A stretch of DNA of 64,000 nucleotides from Bdellovibrionales bacterium (GCA_018266355.1 JAFEAP010000013.1:96501-160500); one strand, 5' to 3'. Positions 19,674-29,400 are shown, counted from the first letter of the stretch. The notes: a model not told the origin generated them from the sequence alone. Translations and numbers: made by a program.

Positions 19674-21784
19674 CCGACGATCACACCCGCTCGGACCTTG
19701 ATCTCGTGCGCGGTCGCCGGGGGCACTTCGTGATACGTCGAGAATTCCATCGCATAGGTCGCGCGCCCCTGGGAAGAAGAACGGAGCGCGGTCGAATATC
19801 CGAACATCTCGGCGAGCGGGACTTCGGCCTTGATCACCTGAACGCCGTGTTTCGGCGCCATGCTCGAGATCTTCCCGCGCCGGGAGTTCAAGTCGCCGAT
19901 GACCGACCCCATGTACTCGTCGGGCGAGGTGATTTCGGCCGCCATGATCGGCTCGAGGATGACCGGGTTCGCCTTCGCGGCGGCGTCCTTCCACGCGAGC
20001 GAAGAAGCGATCTTGTACGCGACTTCGGTCGATTCGCCCTCGACGAAGGTCGCGTGCTGGAGCGTCGCCCTGACGTCGACCGCCGGATAACCGACGACGA
20101 TGCCGCCGAGGAGCGCTTCGCGCACGCCTTGTTCGATCGCGGTCACGAAATTCTTCGGGAACGCCTTCGGATCCGCGCGGAATCCGTCGACGAACTCGAA
20201 ACCCTTTCCGCGCTCGATCGGCTCGAACTTGATCTTCACTTCCCCGAACTGGGATTTCCCGGCCATTTCGCGCTGGAACCGGCCGTCGCCGACGGCCGAT
20301 TTAGAGATCGACTCCCGGTAGGCGACCTGCGGACGTCCGACGTTTCCTTCGACCTTGAATTCGCGTTTCATCCGATCGACGAGGATCTCGAGGTGGAGTT
20401 CGCCCATCCCGGAAAGGAGCGTCTGGCCGGTCTCGTCGTTCGTCGTCACCCGGAACGACGGATCCTCGAGGGCGAGCTTCTTCAGCGAATCCGTGAGTTT
20501 CTCCTGGTCGGCCTTCGTCTTCGGCTCGATCGCGATCGATATCACCGGCTCCGGGAAATCGATCTTCTCGAGGAGCACGGGCTTCCCCTCGTTGCAGAGC
20601 GTGTCGCCGGTGGTGGTGAACCGGAGGCCGACGGCGGCCGCGATGTCGCCCGCGCGCACTTCGGAGATTTCCTCGCGCTTATTCGCGTGCATGAGGAGCA
20701 TCTTCGTCAAGCGCTCCTTCTTTTCCTTCGCCGGATTCACGACTTGTTCACCGGCCTTGAGCGTTCCCGAATAAACGCGGAAGTAGGTGAGCGTGCCCAT
20801 GAACGGATCGTTCTGGATCTTGAACGCGAGCGCGGAAAACGGCTTCGACGGGTCCGGTTGGACGAGGATCACCTTTTCCGGATCCCTCGTGTCGTGGGCC
20901 TGGACGTCGGGCTTATCGAGCGGAGACGGAAGGTAATCGACGATCGCGTCGAGGAGCGGCTGAACACCCTTGTTCTTGAAGCTCGTCCCGCAGATCACCG
21001 GCGTGAATTTCGCGGTCACGCAACCCTTTCGAATCGCGGCGCGGACGAGCGCGGGATCGATCGCGCCGCCTTCCATGTATTGCTCCATAATTTTGTCGTC
21101 GAGTTCGGAGACGACCGAGATCAGCTCCTCACGGTACATCGCCGCGTCCTCGGCGAGCTCGGCCGGGATCTCGACAGTCTCGAATTTCGCGCCGTTTTCC
21201 TCGCCGTGCCAGATCATCGCTTTCATCGCGACGAGATCGACGACGCCTTGAAAGGTGTCCTCCGCTCCGATCGGGATCTGGATCGGCAGCGGGTTCGCGC
21301 CGAGCTTTTCCTTGATCTCGGTGAGCACGCTGAAGAAATCGGCGCCGGTTCGGTCCATCTTGTTCACGTAAGCGATGCGAGGAACCTTATACTTGTTCGC
21401 CTGGCGCCAGACGGTTTCCGACTGCGGTTCGACGCCGCTCACGGCGCAGAACACGGCGACCGCGCCGTCGAGGACGCGCAGCGAGCGTTCGACCTCGATC
21501 GTGAAGTCGACGTGGCCGGGCGTATCGATGATGTTCACCCGGTGTTCGCGCCAGTAACAGGTCGTAGCCGCGGATTGGATCGTGATCCCCCGCTCCTGCT
21601 CCTGGGGCATCCAGTCCATCACGGTCGTGCCTTCGTGGACCTCGCCCATTTTGTGAACTTTTCCGGTGTAATAAAGGATCCGCTCCGTGGTGGTCGTTTT
21701 CCCGGCATCGATGTGAGCGGCGATCCCGATATTTCGGGTCGCAAGGAGTTTAGGATCGGCTGGGGAACGCGCGGATTCATTCAT
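19670..21784 (-). CDS. fusA: translation elongation factor G
   Basis: GTPase that drives ribosomal translocation. The 704-residue protein has the G motifs [28 protein letters not shown] and NKMDRTGAD, and the five-domain layout ending with [20 protein letters not shown]. rpsL-rpsG, normally just upstream, are 6 kb away, and no tuf follows. A 9-bp hairpin lies seven bases before the start codon. A nuclease gene overlaps its stop. Confidence 0.97.
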   Translation of the reverse strand: MNESARSPADPKLLATRNIGIAAHIDAGKTTTTERILYYTGKVHKMGEVHEGTTVMDWMPQEQERGITIQSAATTCYWREHRVNIIDTPGHVDFTIEVERSLRVLDGAVAVFCAVSGVEPQSETVWRQANKYKVPRIAYVNKMDRTGADFFSVLTEIKEKLGANPLPIQIPIGAEDTFQGVVDLVAMKAMIWHGEENGAKFETVEIPAELAEDAAMYREELISVVSELDDKIMEQYMEGGAIDPALVRAAIRKGCVTAKFTPVICGTSFKNKGVQPLLDAIVDYLPSPLDKPDVQAHDTRDPEKVILVQPDPSKPFSALAFKIQNDPFMGTLTYFRVYSGTLKAGEQVVNPAKEKKERLTKMLLMHANKREEISEVRAGDIAAAVGLRFTTTGDTLCNEGKPVLLEKIDFPEPVISIAIEPKTKADQEKLTDSLKKLALEDPSFRVTTNDETGQTLLSGMGELHLEILVDRMKREFKVEGNVGRPQVAYRESISKSAVGDGRFQREMAGKSQFGEVKIKFEPIERGKGFEFVDGFRADPKAFPKNFVTAIEQGVREALLGGIVVGYPAVDVRATLQHATFVEGESTEVAYKIASSLAWKDAAAKANPVILEPIMAAEITSPDEYMGSVIGDLNSRRGKISSMAPKHGVQVIKAEVPLAEMFGYSTALRSSSQGRATYAMEFSTYHEVPPATAHEIKVRAGVIVG

Positions 21785-21791
21785 ATTTCTG

Positions 21792-21814
21792 CTAATGTCT
21801 CTCTAAGACATTAG
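21792..21814 (-). promoter_or_regulatory. hairpin or operator in front of fusA
   Basis: Perfect 9-base arms CTAATGTCT and AGACATTAG flank a 5-base loop. The inverted repeat ends seven bases before the fusA ATG, and the only SD-like sequence (GAGAG) is in its loop and arm. Folding in mRNA would hide it; as DNA it could be a repressor site. Confidence 0.55.
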
Positions 21815-21936
21815 TTACAAAGGGAAACCCAGGAAGGCACCTAAAATTCGTTTTCGAGCGCCGCCCTTGCGGATTTTGACGCTCCAAGCTAGAACGAGCC
21901 TCTCGATCCGCTCAAAGCTTACAACCGGGGACCCCT

Positions 21937-23217
21937 ATGATTTCGTTCCTTTTATTGGCCGCGACCGCGCTGACTCCCGCGCACGCCGAATCGCTTCGCG
22001 ACTACGCGGGGAAGGAATTGAAAACGTACATCGAGTGCGGACTCACGACGGGCGCCGTCGACTGCGAGGAACTCACGCGTGGATTCTTCACGACCTACGG
22101 CGCGTACTTCGAGCGGGTGAATCGCCGGGACGACGCTTCGGTTCGCCTCAAGCTCACCGACCAATCGGTGAGCGGCCAACCGACCGAATTCACCTTCGCG
22201 TGGAGTTCGGACGAGGTCCTCGGCGTCTCCGATTTCGCCTACGTCGTGAAACTCGATCCGTCCGCCACCGATTCGATCACTCGGATCAACACCCTCATCG
22301 CTTCGATCGGCAAAGGCGCCTCGCTTTACCTGAAAGTCATCACCGGCGAGGTCGACGACAGCGGCCAGCTCGTCATCACTTCCGGTACCCCGGTCGCGAC
22401 GAAGCCGGCTTCGAAGTTCAGTCAGAGCCCTTATTACGTGAACCTCTACGGAAGCGGATACGGATCGAAGAACGGCGGGAACCGAAGCTGGAGCGGATAC
22501 GCAGGCGCCAGCATGAACTACTCGACCGACAAGGTCCGCCTGATCGCGGGCACCGATTATTCCACGACGAGCACGACGGTTCCGACGGACGCCGGCTCGA
22601 TCTCGGCGAAGAACACGGGCTTCGACGCCTATGGCGTCGCCGCTTTCTCCTTCCGTAAACGGTGGAGCGCGGCCCTGGTCGGGAAAACGGCGCGCAACCC
22701 GGGCCAGAACATCAAGGCCGACAACGAAATCGCGGCCGGACTCGAGTGGGATCTCGTCCCCTACCGAACGACGGAAACCCGCGAAGTCTACGTCCGCGTC
22801 GGCGGCGGCCTCGAGGACCTCAAACTCTTTTCCGAAAACGATCTCGGCTACGCGAACCACCAATACGCGATGATTTTCGCCCAGATGTACGCGAACTGGA
22901 TGTTCGCCGACAGCAAGGCGAAATTCTCGCTATCCGGGAACGTGACGACCTTCCCGAAGTTCAAAGGCTACGAGAAATACGGCACTTCGAGCTCGCTCTA
23001 CTACCAAATCACGCCGGCGATCCAGGTGAACGGGAGCTATAGCCTCAACTACCAGAAGAAGAGCCTCACCTTCCCGAAAAACCCGGACTACACCAATCCG
23101 CTCCAATCGATGTACCTCTCCGGTGCGCCGGGCGTGAGTTCGAGCTTCTCATTCGGCATCAACGTGACTCTCGGAAACTCGCTCCGGAAGTCGCGCGATC
23201 GCCGCTGGAATTTCTGA
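21937..23217 (+). CDS. predicted outer-membrane beta-barrel protein
   Basis: The 426-residue protein has a signal peptide (MISFLLLAATALTPAHA). Residues ~20-160 are mixed, then from about residue 165 there are alternating hydrophobic strands rich in Tyr, Ser and Gly (YYVNLYGSGYGSK, YAGASMNYS, LIAGTDYSTT, YVRVGGGLEDL). The C-terminal residue is Phe (RDRRWNF), as favoured for BAM-assembled barrels. No specific family recognised. The structured 3' element copy A starts seven bases after its stop. Confidence 0.7.
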   Translation: MISFLLLAATALTPAHAESLRDYAGKELKTYIECGLTTGAVDCEELTRGFFTTYGAYFERVNRRDDASVRLKLTDQSVSGQPTEFTFAWSSDEVLGVSDFAYVVKLDPSATDSITRINTLIASIGKGASLYLKVITGEVDDSGQLVITSGTPVATKPASKFSQSPYYVNLYGSGYGSKNGGNRSWSGYAGASMNYSTDKVRLIAGTDYSTTSTTVPTDAGSISAKNTGFDAYGVAAFSFRKRWSAALVGKTARNPGQNIKADNEIAAGLEWDLVPYRTTETREVYVRVGGGLEDLKLFSENDLGYANHQYAMIFAQMYANWMFADSKAKFSLSGNVTTFPKFKGYEKYGTSSSLYYQITPAIQVNGSYSLNYQKKSLTFPKNPDYTNPLQSMYLSGAPGVSSSFSFGINVTLGNSLRKSRDRRWNF

Positions 23218-23223
23218 TACCGA

Positions 23224-23288
23224 CTAGAACAGCTCGAACGCTACGGTCGGGCGAAGCCCGCCCATCCGCGCGCGAGCCTGCTTACGAC
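23224..23288 (+). repeat. structured 3' element, copy A
   Basis: Begins CTAGAACAG and contains TACGGTCGGG and AGCCCGCCCATCC, then CCTGCTTACGAC. Arms GCTCGAACGC (23232-23241) and GCGCGCGAGC (23268-23277) pair with two mismatches around an inner GGGC/GCCC hairpin. It lies directly 3' of the barrel-protein gene in the same orientation. Its end overlaps the stop codon of the convergent gene at 23282. Confidence 0.75.
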
Positions 23289-24637
23289 AGCTCGTCGATC
23301 AACTTCCGCAGGCGCTTCGCCGAACGGTGGCTTCGGATCGAGGTATCGGCGGGAAGTTTCACCTCGGCCAGGGTTTTCTCGGCCGCGGCGATCGCCTCCT
23401 TCTTCTTCCCCTGGGTCTTCAGGATCCGCGCGAGATTATATCCGGCACGAAGCTTGTTGTCCCCGTAAGAGTAAGCGAAGGCCTTTTCTTGGAGAGCGAG
23501 CGCCTCGTCGTATTTCTTCAACTCGAAGTCCATGTTCGCGTGCGCGTGGTAAAAGGTGAATTCGTTCGGGTAAAGGCCCTCGAATTTCTTGTACACGGCC
23601 TCCGCGCCCGCGACGTCTCCCGACTTCCAAAGGCAATACGCGAGTTCGAGGCTGTACCCGCGCTCGTCGTCGGTCTTCATGAGCCCGCGGTACTCCTTCG
23701 CGGCCGTCCGCCAAGCCGCCTTCGCCGCCGCGACGTCCCCGTCGCTTTCGAACGTCATCGCGACCCACTGGCGAAGATCGGCCACGGTGTAATCGAGCCC
23801 TTCGAGGCGCTTCGGATGGGAGATCAAATCTTCCGCCACCCGAATCGTTTCCTTCCGCGTCGCCTTCGCGGCGTCGGCTTTTCCGGCGGCGGCGTATTTA
23901 TCGGCGAGCGTGCTCCGGCGATCGACCGAGTCGGGCGTTCCCGGAAAATCCTTCACGGACCTCTCGAGCGCGGCGACGAGGGCGGCTTCCGCGTCCTTCG
24001 ACCCGCTTTCGGCCTTCTCTTCGAGCAGCTCCACGTCCGCCATCGCGATTTTCTCGGCGAGGCGTTTGTCTTTCGCGGCGCCCTTCGAAGCCGTCAGGAA
24101 CTTCTTCGCTTCGGCGTAGTTTCCGCGGTCGAATTCCATCGATCCGACCTTCGCCGCGGCTTTCGAATCGCCTTTTTCGGCGGCGGCGACGAGCTTCGCG
24201 AACGATTCGTCGCGGCGTTTCGACGCCTTCGCAGCCTCACGAAGGAAAAGCGGCAGCGCCCGGTAGCCGACCACCCGGCCGATCTCGTCGCCTTCGGCGG
24301 TCGCGAAAACGACCGTCGGATAACCCTGGATCTTGAACTTCGATTTCAGCTCCCAGGAAACGTCCGCGTCCGCATCGAGCTTCAGCTTCACGAATCCGTC
24401 GGTCTGCTTCGCGAAGCTCGGCGCCGTGAAAACGTGCTCGTCGAGCTGGTTGCACGGAGGGCACCAGATCCCGAAAAAATCGATCATGAGGAGCTTATTC
24501 TCGGCCTTCGCCTGTTTGAACGCGCCGGCCTGGTCGTTCAGGATGAAACCGGTCGGTTTCTTTTCGGGCGCCGCCCAAAGGGAGATCGAAAACAGAAGGG
24601 ACAATCCGGACGCGAAGACGATGAGAGAACGTTTCAT
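23282..24637 (-). CDS. exported thioredoxin-fold protein with TPR-like repeats
   Basis: The 451-residue protein has a signal peptide (MKRSLIVFASGLSLLFSISLWA), then a thioredoxin domain with the redox pair in WCPPC (Cys59 and Cys62) and the cis-Pro context GYPTVVF. From residue ~150 to the end it is helical with TPR-like repeats (AEAKKFLTASKGA, AYCLWKSGDVAGAEAVYKKF, YNLARILKTQGKKKEAIAAA). It is probably a periplasmic thiol oxidoreductase or disulfide reductase with a protein-docking domain. Divergent from the NadD-ART gene across 141 bases. Confidence 0.85.
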   Translation of the reverse strand: MKRSLIVFASGLSLLFSISLWAAPEKKPTGFILNDQAGAFKQAKAENKLLMIDFFGIWCPPCNQLDEHVFTAPSFAKQTDGFVKLKLDADADVSWELKSKFKIQGYPTVVFATAEGDEIGRVVGYRALPLFLREAAKASKRRDESFAKLVAAAEKGDSKAAAKVGSMEFDRGNYAEAKKFLTASKGAAKDKRLAEKIAMADVELLEEKAESGSKDAEAALVAALERSVKDFPGTPDSVDRRSTLADKYAAAGKADAAKATRKETIRVAEDLISHPKRLEGLDYTVADLRQWVAMTFESDGDVAAAKAAWRTAAKEYRGLMKTDDERGYSLELAYCLWKSGDVAGAEAVYKKFEGLYPNEFTFYHAHANMDFELKKYDEALALQEKAFAYSYGDNKLRAGYNLARILKTQGKKKEAIAAAEKTLAEVKLPADTSIRSHRSAKRLRKLIDELS

Positions 24638-24710
24638 GGCTCCCACGCTAGCACCGACCGGCGGATTTTCGCACCCTCGACCGAAATTTGACGCTTTTCC
24701 GGCCGAAATC

Positions 24711-24722
24711 GGGGTTAACCCC
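24711..24722. promoter_or_regulatory. GGGGTTAACCCC palindrome in a divergent promoter region
   Basis: Perfect 12-base palindrome in the 141-base gap between the thioredoxin-TPR gene and the NadD/ART gene. TTGACG at about 24688-24693 could be a -35 element for the plus strand, but no good -10 follows at standard spacing. Possible operator. Confidence 0.35.
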
Positions 24723-24778
24723 CGGATATTCCACCGCTTCACGCTCATTTCCGCCGCTCCGTCCGACGATAAGAAGAG

Positions 24779-26704
24779 GTGCTGCGCAAGGTGCTTCGAA
24801 CTCTCGCTTTTCTCCCACTTTTCATCGGGTTCGCCTCGTCCCTCGCCCTCGCCGACACGATTCTCTTTCCGGGAACTTTCGATCCCTTTCACAAGACGCA
24901 CCTCGAGGAAGTCCTTCGCGCGAGACTCGGCCATCCGAACGCCTCGGTCTTGATCCTTCCGATCGAGGACGCGTACTACAACCGGACGACGAAGAATCCC
25001 CGGCCGTTCCTCTTCACGTTCGAGGACCGGGCCGCGTTGATCGGCGCGGAAACGGCCCATCGACCCGGCATCGCCGTTTCCACCGCGCTCCGCAAAATCG
25101 ACCGCCCGATCTTCGATGTCCTCCTCGAGGTCGCCCGAAACACCGGCGACCCGAACATCTTCCTTCTCGTCGGCACGGACGTCATCGAGCGCTGGTCGAA
25201 AATGCCCGGATTCGAAGACCTCCTGACCCACGTCACCCTTCTCGTCGACGGCGATCCCGTCGTGGAAGACCTCTACCAGAAACTCCGCGGGAAATTCGGT
25301 CATCACCCGAAGATCAAGTTCATCGGCATGGACCGGGAGGGCGTTCGTTCCGCCGACGTGAACGCGGCCATCTTCGGTTCGCACGACGACCTCGCGAAGC
25401 TTCTCCCCGAAGGCGGGGCCGAGTGGATCCACGCGAACGAATCCCGGCTCGAAGCGCGGTACCGCGCTTACTTCGACGCGCTCTTCGACTACACGGTCGA
25501 TAAAGTCGAGAAGAACGTGCTCCCGAAACTGCGGGGCCAAACGACGGACAAACGCTGGTTCGCGCTCAAGGCCGCCCTCGAAAAGGCGCACGCTCCGATG
25601 ACCGCGGCCGAACGCGAGGCCCACGTCTTCACGACGTTCGCGATCTTGAACCGAGTCGTCGAACTTCCCGCTTTCACCGAGGGCGATCCGGAAGGCACGG
25701 CGAAGTTCGCCTTCCGACTTTTCCGCGAACTCCGATCGACGGCCGAACGCCGGGCGGCCGAGGACCTCACGAAGCTTCCGAAGTTCGAATGGCGGGAGAT
25801 CGACGGCGTTCGCCGTCTCTTCGTCGAGAAGAACGGAGCGATGCAGGAGCTCAAGCTCCGTAAGTATCCCGCCGGAACGCCTTTCTTTCACTGGAACGAC
25901 GCCGAAACGAGCCCGAAGTGGTGGAAGCAGGGGAAGGTTCTCGCGAGCGATCTCTACTGGCGAACCGCGAATTTGAACCGGAGTCTCGGGACGCAGAACC
26001 TGAAGGTCGGCGGGGGTCTTTATTTCTCGGAGGACGCTCTCGATTCCGCCCGCTATGGCGGCATCGAAACGGTCGCCGAAGCGACGACCGAACTCCTTTT
26101 CGTCGAACAAGCCGGACCGATCCTTTGGAGCGACGAGGTCGATCATGTTTATCTCGCCGTGCTTCGCGCAGCCGGCGTCCACGGGATCCAGATGACGCCG
26201 TTCGATCACAACGGACGGCAGGTGAAGTGGCTCAGTTTCGTCCACCCGGACTCGGTCGGCAAGGTCCGACCGGGTACGCTCGACGACCTTCGGAACCACG
26301 GCGTCTATCGCCCCGACGCGATCGACGATTATCCGATCGCGTACTGGCTCGAACTCGAGCGCTCGCGCGGGACGGCCGCACTCTTCTCGGAGATCCCCGC
26401 GGATTCGCTCGCGGCGAAAGTCATCGCCGGTCTTCCGCTCGGGGCCGAGGAGACGGCCCTCCTCGAGGAGAAACTCGCGCTTTACTTCCAAAGTCCGCTC
26501 CTCAAAGAAACGCCCGCGGGCGATTCGTGGGTCGCAGCCCAGCTGCGAGGCTTCCTCGTCACCCATCCCGTCGGCGTCCCCGCTCCGCCGGACTGGCGCA
26601 CCGTCGGGGCCGACGCTTATCGCGAGGCCACGCCGGAAATCCGACGCACGCGATGGCCGACGAACCGCGCGTATTGCGAAAAAATCATGGGGCGAGCGTC
26701 ATGA
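24779..26704 (+). CDS. secreted nucleotidyltransferase (NadD-like) fused to an ADP-ribosyltransferase-like domain
   Basis: 641 residues. A signal peptide (residues 1-25, ending SSLALA) leads straight into a Rossmann-type nucleotidyltransferase domain: GTFDPFHKTH at 32-41 corresponds to the (T/H)xGH region of NadD-type enzymes, LLVGTDVIERWSKM at 129-142 to the GxDxxxxLxxW region, and RSADVN at 190-195 to a degenerate ISxTxIR. Residues ~360-460 look like an H-Y-E type ADP-ribosyltransferase: FFHWND (His371), GGGLYFSEDALDSARYGG (Tyr415) and a Glu near 443. The known NadD reaction makes dinucleotide from ATP and a mononucleotide; ARTs consume NAD+. The GTG at 24779 is the upstream start; GTG 24791 behind AAGAGG is an alternative. 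Overlaps the next gene by four bases. The fusion function is inference. Confidence 0.7.
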   Translation: MLRKVLRTLAFLPLFIGFASSLALADTILFPGTFDPFHKTHLEEVLRARLGHPNASVLILPIEDAYYNRTTKNPRPFLFTFEDRAALIGAETAHRPGIAVSTALRKIDRPIFDVLLEVARNTGDPNIFLLVGTDVIERWSKMPGFEDLLTHVTLLVDGDPVVEDLYQKLRGKFGHHPKIKFIGMDREGVRSADVNAAIFGSHDDLAKLLPEGGAEWIHANESRLEARYRAYFDALFDYTVDKVEKNVLPKLRGQTTDKRWFALKAALEKAHAPMTAAEREAHVFTTFAILNRVVELPAFTEGDPEGTAKFAFRLFRELRSTAERRAAEDLTKLPKFEWREIDGVRRLFVEKNGAMQELKLRKYPAGTPFFHWNDAETSPKWWKQGKVLASDLYWRTANLNRSLGTQNLKVGGGLYFSEDALDSARYGGIETVAEATTELLFVEQAGPILWSDEVDHVYLAVLRAAGVHGIQMTPFDHNGRQVKWLSFVHPDSVGKVRPGTLDDLRNHGVYRPDAIDDYPIAYWLELERSRGTAALFSEIPADSLAAKVIAGLPLGAEETALLEEKLALYFQSPLLKETPAGDSWVAAQLRGFLVTHPVGVPAPPDWRTVGADAYREATPEIRRTRWPTNRAYCEKIMGRAS

Positions 26705-27597
26705 GTTCTTTACAGACGCCGCTGGCGATCTCGCTCTCTCTCGGAATCGGAACCGCCTTCATGCCCTCCGTCCGCGCCGAAGGTCCGGCGCTCGAATCGA
26801 AGTACTGCTCGAGCTTCCTGCATAAGGCGCGGCTGAAGTTCATCGACGCGAACGTCGCGAACCTCTCGAACACCGCGATCCGCGTCGAGGACGGGGAAAA
26901 AGGAACGCAAATCGAGCTTCGCCTCGGTCGGCGCGTCGGCCGCGGGACACGCGGCGCTTTCTACCCGATCGAGAATCCCGAGGTGCTCGGGCTATCGGCG
27001 GAGTTTTCGGATTGGGGCGTGAAAATCCCCCACTCCACCCCGTTCCTCCGCACGTTCAAGGACCTCGATCCGAGTTTCAACGGCCAAGCGACTCGGGAAG
27101 AGTTCCGACTCTTTTCGAAGCTGACCGATCTTTACGCCGAAGCCGCGAAGCTTCCGGAGTTTCCGCACGCGGCCGCGTGGAGCGCGACCCGCTTCCCGAC
27201 ACTCGACATCGAACGCGCGATCGAACACGAACTCGGGTTCCTCCTCGTGAAACGGAAACTTCGGGGGGCAAAATCGCTGATGGACCTCGGCGACGAGGGC
27301 CTCCGCGAACTCCCCCCCGAGATGGTCGAATCGCTCGAAGACGTTTTCGCGATGAGCGCGGCGATCGAAAAGGCGAGTCGCGCGCGCGGCGCGGTGATCT
27401 ACCTCGACATCGCGCCGAGCAACCTGCTTTGGGTCTCGGAATCCGAGGACCTCGCCGCGCTCTCGATGAAAAAGCCGGGATTCGTGCTCGTCGAGGCGGA
27501 CGTCACGCCGGGAAACCAGCCGTTTTATTCACCCTCGACGATGACCCTCGAGAAGTTCCTTTTCCGCGCGAAGCGCCGACTCACGAAGCCGCGGTGA
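26701..27597 (+). CDS. secreted protein-kinase-fold-like protein
   Basis: 298 residues with a signal peptide (ending MPSVRA-EG). Kinase-fold landmarks appear in the right order: a Gly-rich loop VGRGTRGAFYPIE (Gly80, 82, 85), a beta3-like Lys in WGVKIPH (Lys108), helix-C Glu candidates 133/134, a catalytic-loop-like YLDIAPSNLLW with Asp236 and Asn241 exactly five apart as in HRDxxxxN, and a metal-binding Asp candidate in LVEAD (Asp267). The HRD His is replaced by Tyr or Leu, and DFG is not exact. Target could be protein or small molecule. ATGA overlap with the NadD/ART gene shows a two-gene operon. Assignment is by motif order only. Confidence 0.6.
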   Translation: MSSLQTPLAISLSLGIGTAFMPSVRAEGPALESKYCSSFLHKARLKFIDANVANLSNTAIRVEDGEKGTQIELRLGRRVGRGTRGAFYPIENPEVLGLSAEFSDWGVKIPHSTPFLRTFKDLDPSFNGQATREEFRLFSKLTDLYAEAAKLPEFPHAAAWSATRFPTLDIERAIEHELGFLLVKRKLRGAKSLMDLGDEGLRELPPEMVESLEDVFAMSAAIEKASRARGAVIYLDIAPSNLLWVSESEDLAALSMKKPGFVLVEADVTPGNQPFYSPSTMTLEKFLFRAKRRLTKPR

Positions 27598-27617
27598 GCG
27601 ATCAAGTCCGCTCGCCG

Positions 27618-27651
27618 AAAAAAAAAGGGCCCCGGGAAATTCCCGGAGCCC
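27618..27651 (-). terminator. distal rpsG terminator
   Basis: On the minus strand a GC-rich stem (GGGCTCCGGGAA/TTCCCGGGGCCC) is followed by ten T. Second of two tandem terminators after rpsG. Confidence 0.85.
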
Positions 27652-27692
27652 TAATACTTGCAGTCATCCTACGCTGAAAGGCCTATCGGCCC

Positions 27693-27716
27693 AAAAAATC
27701 GCCTCACGGCGATTTT
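27693..27716 (-). terminator. proximal rpsG terminator
   Basis: Immediately after the rpsG stop codon, AAAATCGCC and GGCGATTTT pair around a 4-base loop and are followed by TTTTT on the minus strand. Confidence 0.8.
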
Positions 27717-28190
<474 letters not shown>

Positions 28191-28222
28191 TCACCTTTTC
28201 CCTAGGGATTCGATCGAGCGAA

Positions 28223-28615
28223 TCACTTCGCCGGAGCCGCGGCTCCCGAACCCTTCTTCGCGCCGTACTTCGAACGGCTTTGTTTACGGTTGGCGACGCC
28301 CTGCGTGTCGAGGGTTCCGCGAATCGTGTGATAGCGAACACCCGGAAGGTCCTTAACCCGGCCACCGCGGATCAGAACGATCGAGTGTTCCTGAAGGTTA
28401 TGGCCGACGCCCGGGATGTAGGAGGTGACTTCGAAACCGTTCGTGAGGCGGACCCGGCAAACTTTGCGGAGCGCCGAATTCGGTTTCTTCGGAGTCGTGG
28501 TGTAAACGCGCGTGCAAACGCCGCGGCGTTGCGGGCAGCTCTCGAGAGCCGGAGACTTCGTCTTCCAAGCTTTGTCGTGGCGGCCCTGACGGATCAACTG
28601 ACTGATCGTAGGCAT
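28223..28615 (-). CDS. rpsL: 30S ribosomal protein S12
   Basis: Decoding-centre protein. The 130-residue product has [32 protein letters not shown] (Lys of the streptomycin loop) and [14 protein letters not shown] with the Asp that is methylthiolated in many bacteria. AAGGAACCTC precedes the ATG. Lies 35 bases upstream of rpsG. The gap 28616-28836 upstream holds no gene and presumably the promoter. Confidence 0.98.
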   Translation of the reverse strand: MPTISQLIRQGRHDKAWKTKSPALESCPQRRGVCTRVYTTTPKKPNSALRKVCRVRLTNGFEVTSYIPGVGHNLQEHSIVLIRGGRVKDLPGVRYHTIRGTLDTQGVANRKQSRSKYGAKKGSGAAAPAK

Positions 28616-28836
28616 GAGGTTCCTTTCGTGAACCGTTAGTGAACCCGACGGACAACTCGAGCAAAACCACTTCGCTCGCGCTCCCGACGGCCTGTATTAC
28701 CGACGAACGAAAGCTCGACCTGAAAAGGTTTCGCCTCCGACGAAGACGCGGTTTGGGTACCGCTTCTCCGGACGGCTCCAATCGTGGATTGGGCAGGGAG
28801 CGAGCAAAATAGACGCGTGACGGCGGAAAGGAAAGC

Positions 28837-29310
28837 CTATTTTCCGGCGTTCGGGGCGGCGAGCTTCTGGAGGGCGGCGCAATCCGGGATCGTCTTCAGA
28901 ATCTTCAGGCTGCCGATCGAGTACGGGTTCGCCGGGTAGTCCTGGTCGAAGATGATCTTTCCGGCTTTGAAGATCGTGACGTTTCGCGTCATGTTGTCTT
29001 TCCGGAAAAGGAGTTCGAGTTTGAACTCGGTCTTACAGCGGAGGAGCCGCTCCCACTTCGCTTCGTCGAGGTCGGCGAGCTGATCGTTCGAAAGGTTCAA
29101 AACCGCGTCGTCCTGGCAGATTTGGAGGCCCTTTTGCTCGAGGATGTTCGTCTCGAGGGCGTTCGTCCACGTGCGGAAAGTGCCGAGCCGAGTGGTCACG
29201 CCGACGGCGATCGAGCAGGCTTCGGGGTCGGCGGCCTTCGCGACAGAGGTCAGCGAACCCATCAGAACGAGCGTACTAGCCATCAGGACGGTATAAACCC
29301 GGGTTTTCAT
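28837..29310 (-). CDS. exported protein of unknown function
   Basis: The 157-residue protein from ATG 29310 has a signal peptide (MKTRVYTVLMASTLVLMGSLTSVAKA). The mature part has four Cys (ACSIAV, QICQDD, LLRCKTE, PDCAAL), suggesting disulfides, and a beta-rich middle (ELLFRKDNMTRNVTIFKAGK). An upstream in-frame start would add 12 residues without a signal. No family recognised. It is divergent from the M23 gene. Confidence 0.72.
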   Translation of the reverse strand: MKTRVYTVLMASTLVLMGSLTSVAKAADPEACSIAVGVTTRLGTFRTWTNALETNILEQKGLQICQDDAVLNLSNDQLADLDEAKWERLLRCKTEFKLELLFRKDNMTRNVTIFKAGKIIFDQDYPANPYSIGSLKILKTIPDCAALQKLAAPNAGK

Positions 29311-29329
29311 GGGGGCGATATACCTGAGA

Positions 29330-29400
29330 TTTCGATGTCGCGGCAAGTCATTATTGGATTTTGCAGTAAACTTTTAATTGTTTAATTCAACCCCCGAATT
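29330..29400. promoter_or_regulatory. AT-rich divergent promoter region
   Basis: An AT-rich stretch in an otherwise GC-rich window lies between divergent exported-protein genes. Weak sigma70-like hexamers can be found on both strands (for example TTGCAG, 16 bases, TAATTC on plus), but none is convincing. Confidence 0.35.

Noticed and set aside
19706..21814. 702-codon plus-strand frame opposite fusA, and similar long frames opposite lon (31103-33646) and the giant lipoprotein (59921-63388)
   Set aside because: They mirror conserved genes, have charged low-complexity products rich in Arg, Asp and Glu, and are typical antisense frames of GC-rich coding DNA.
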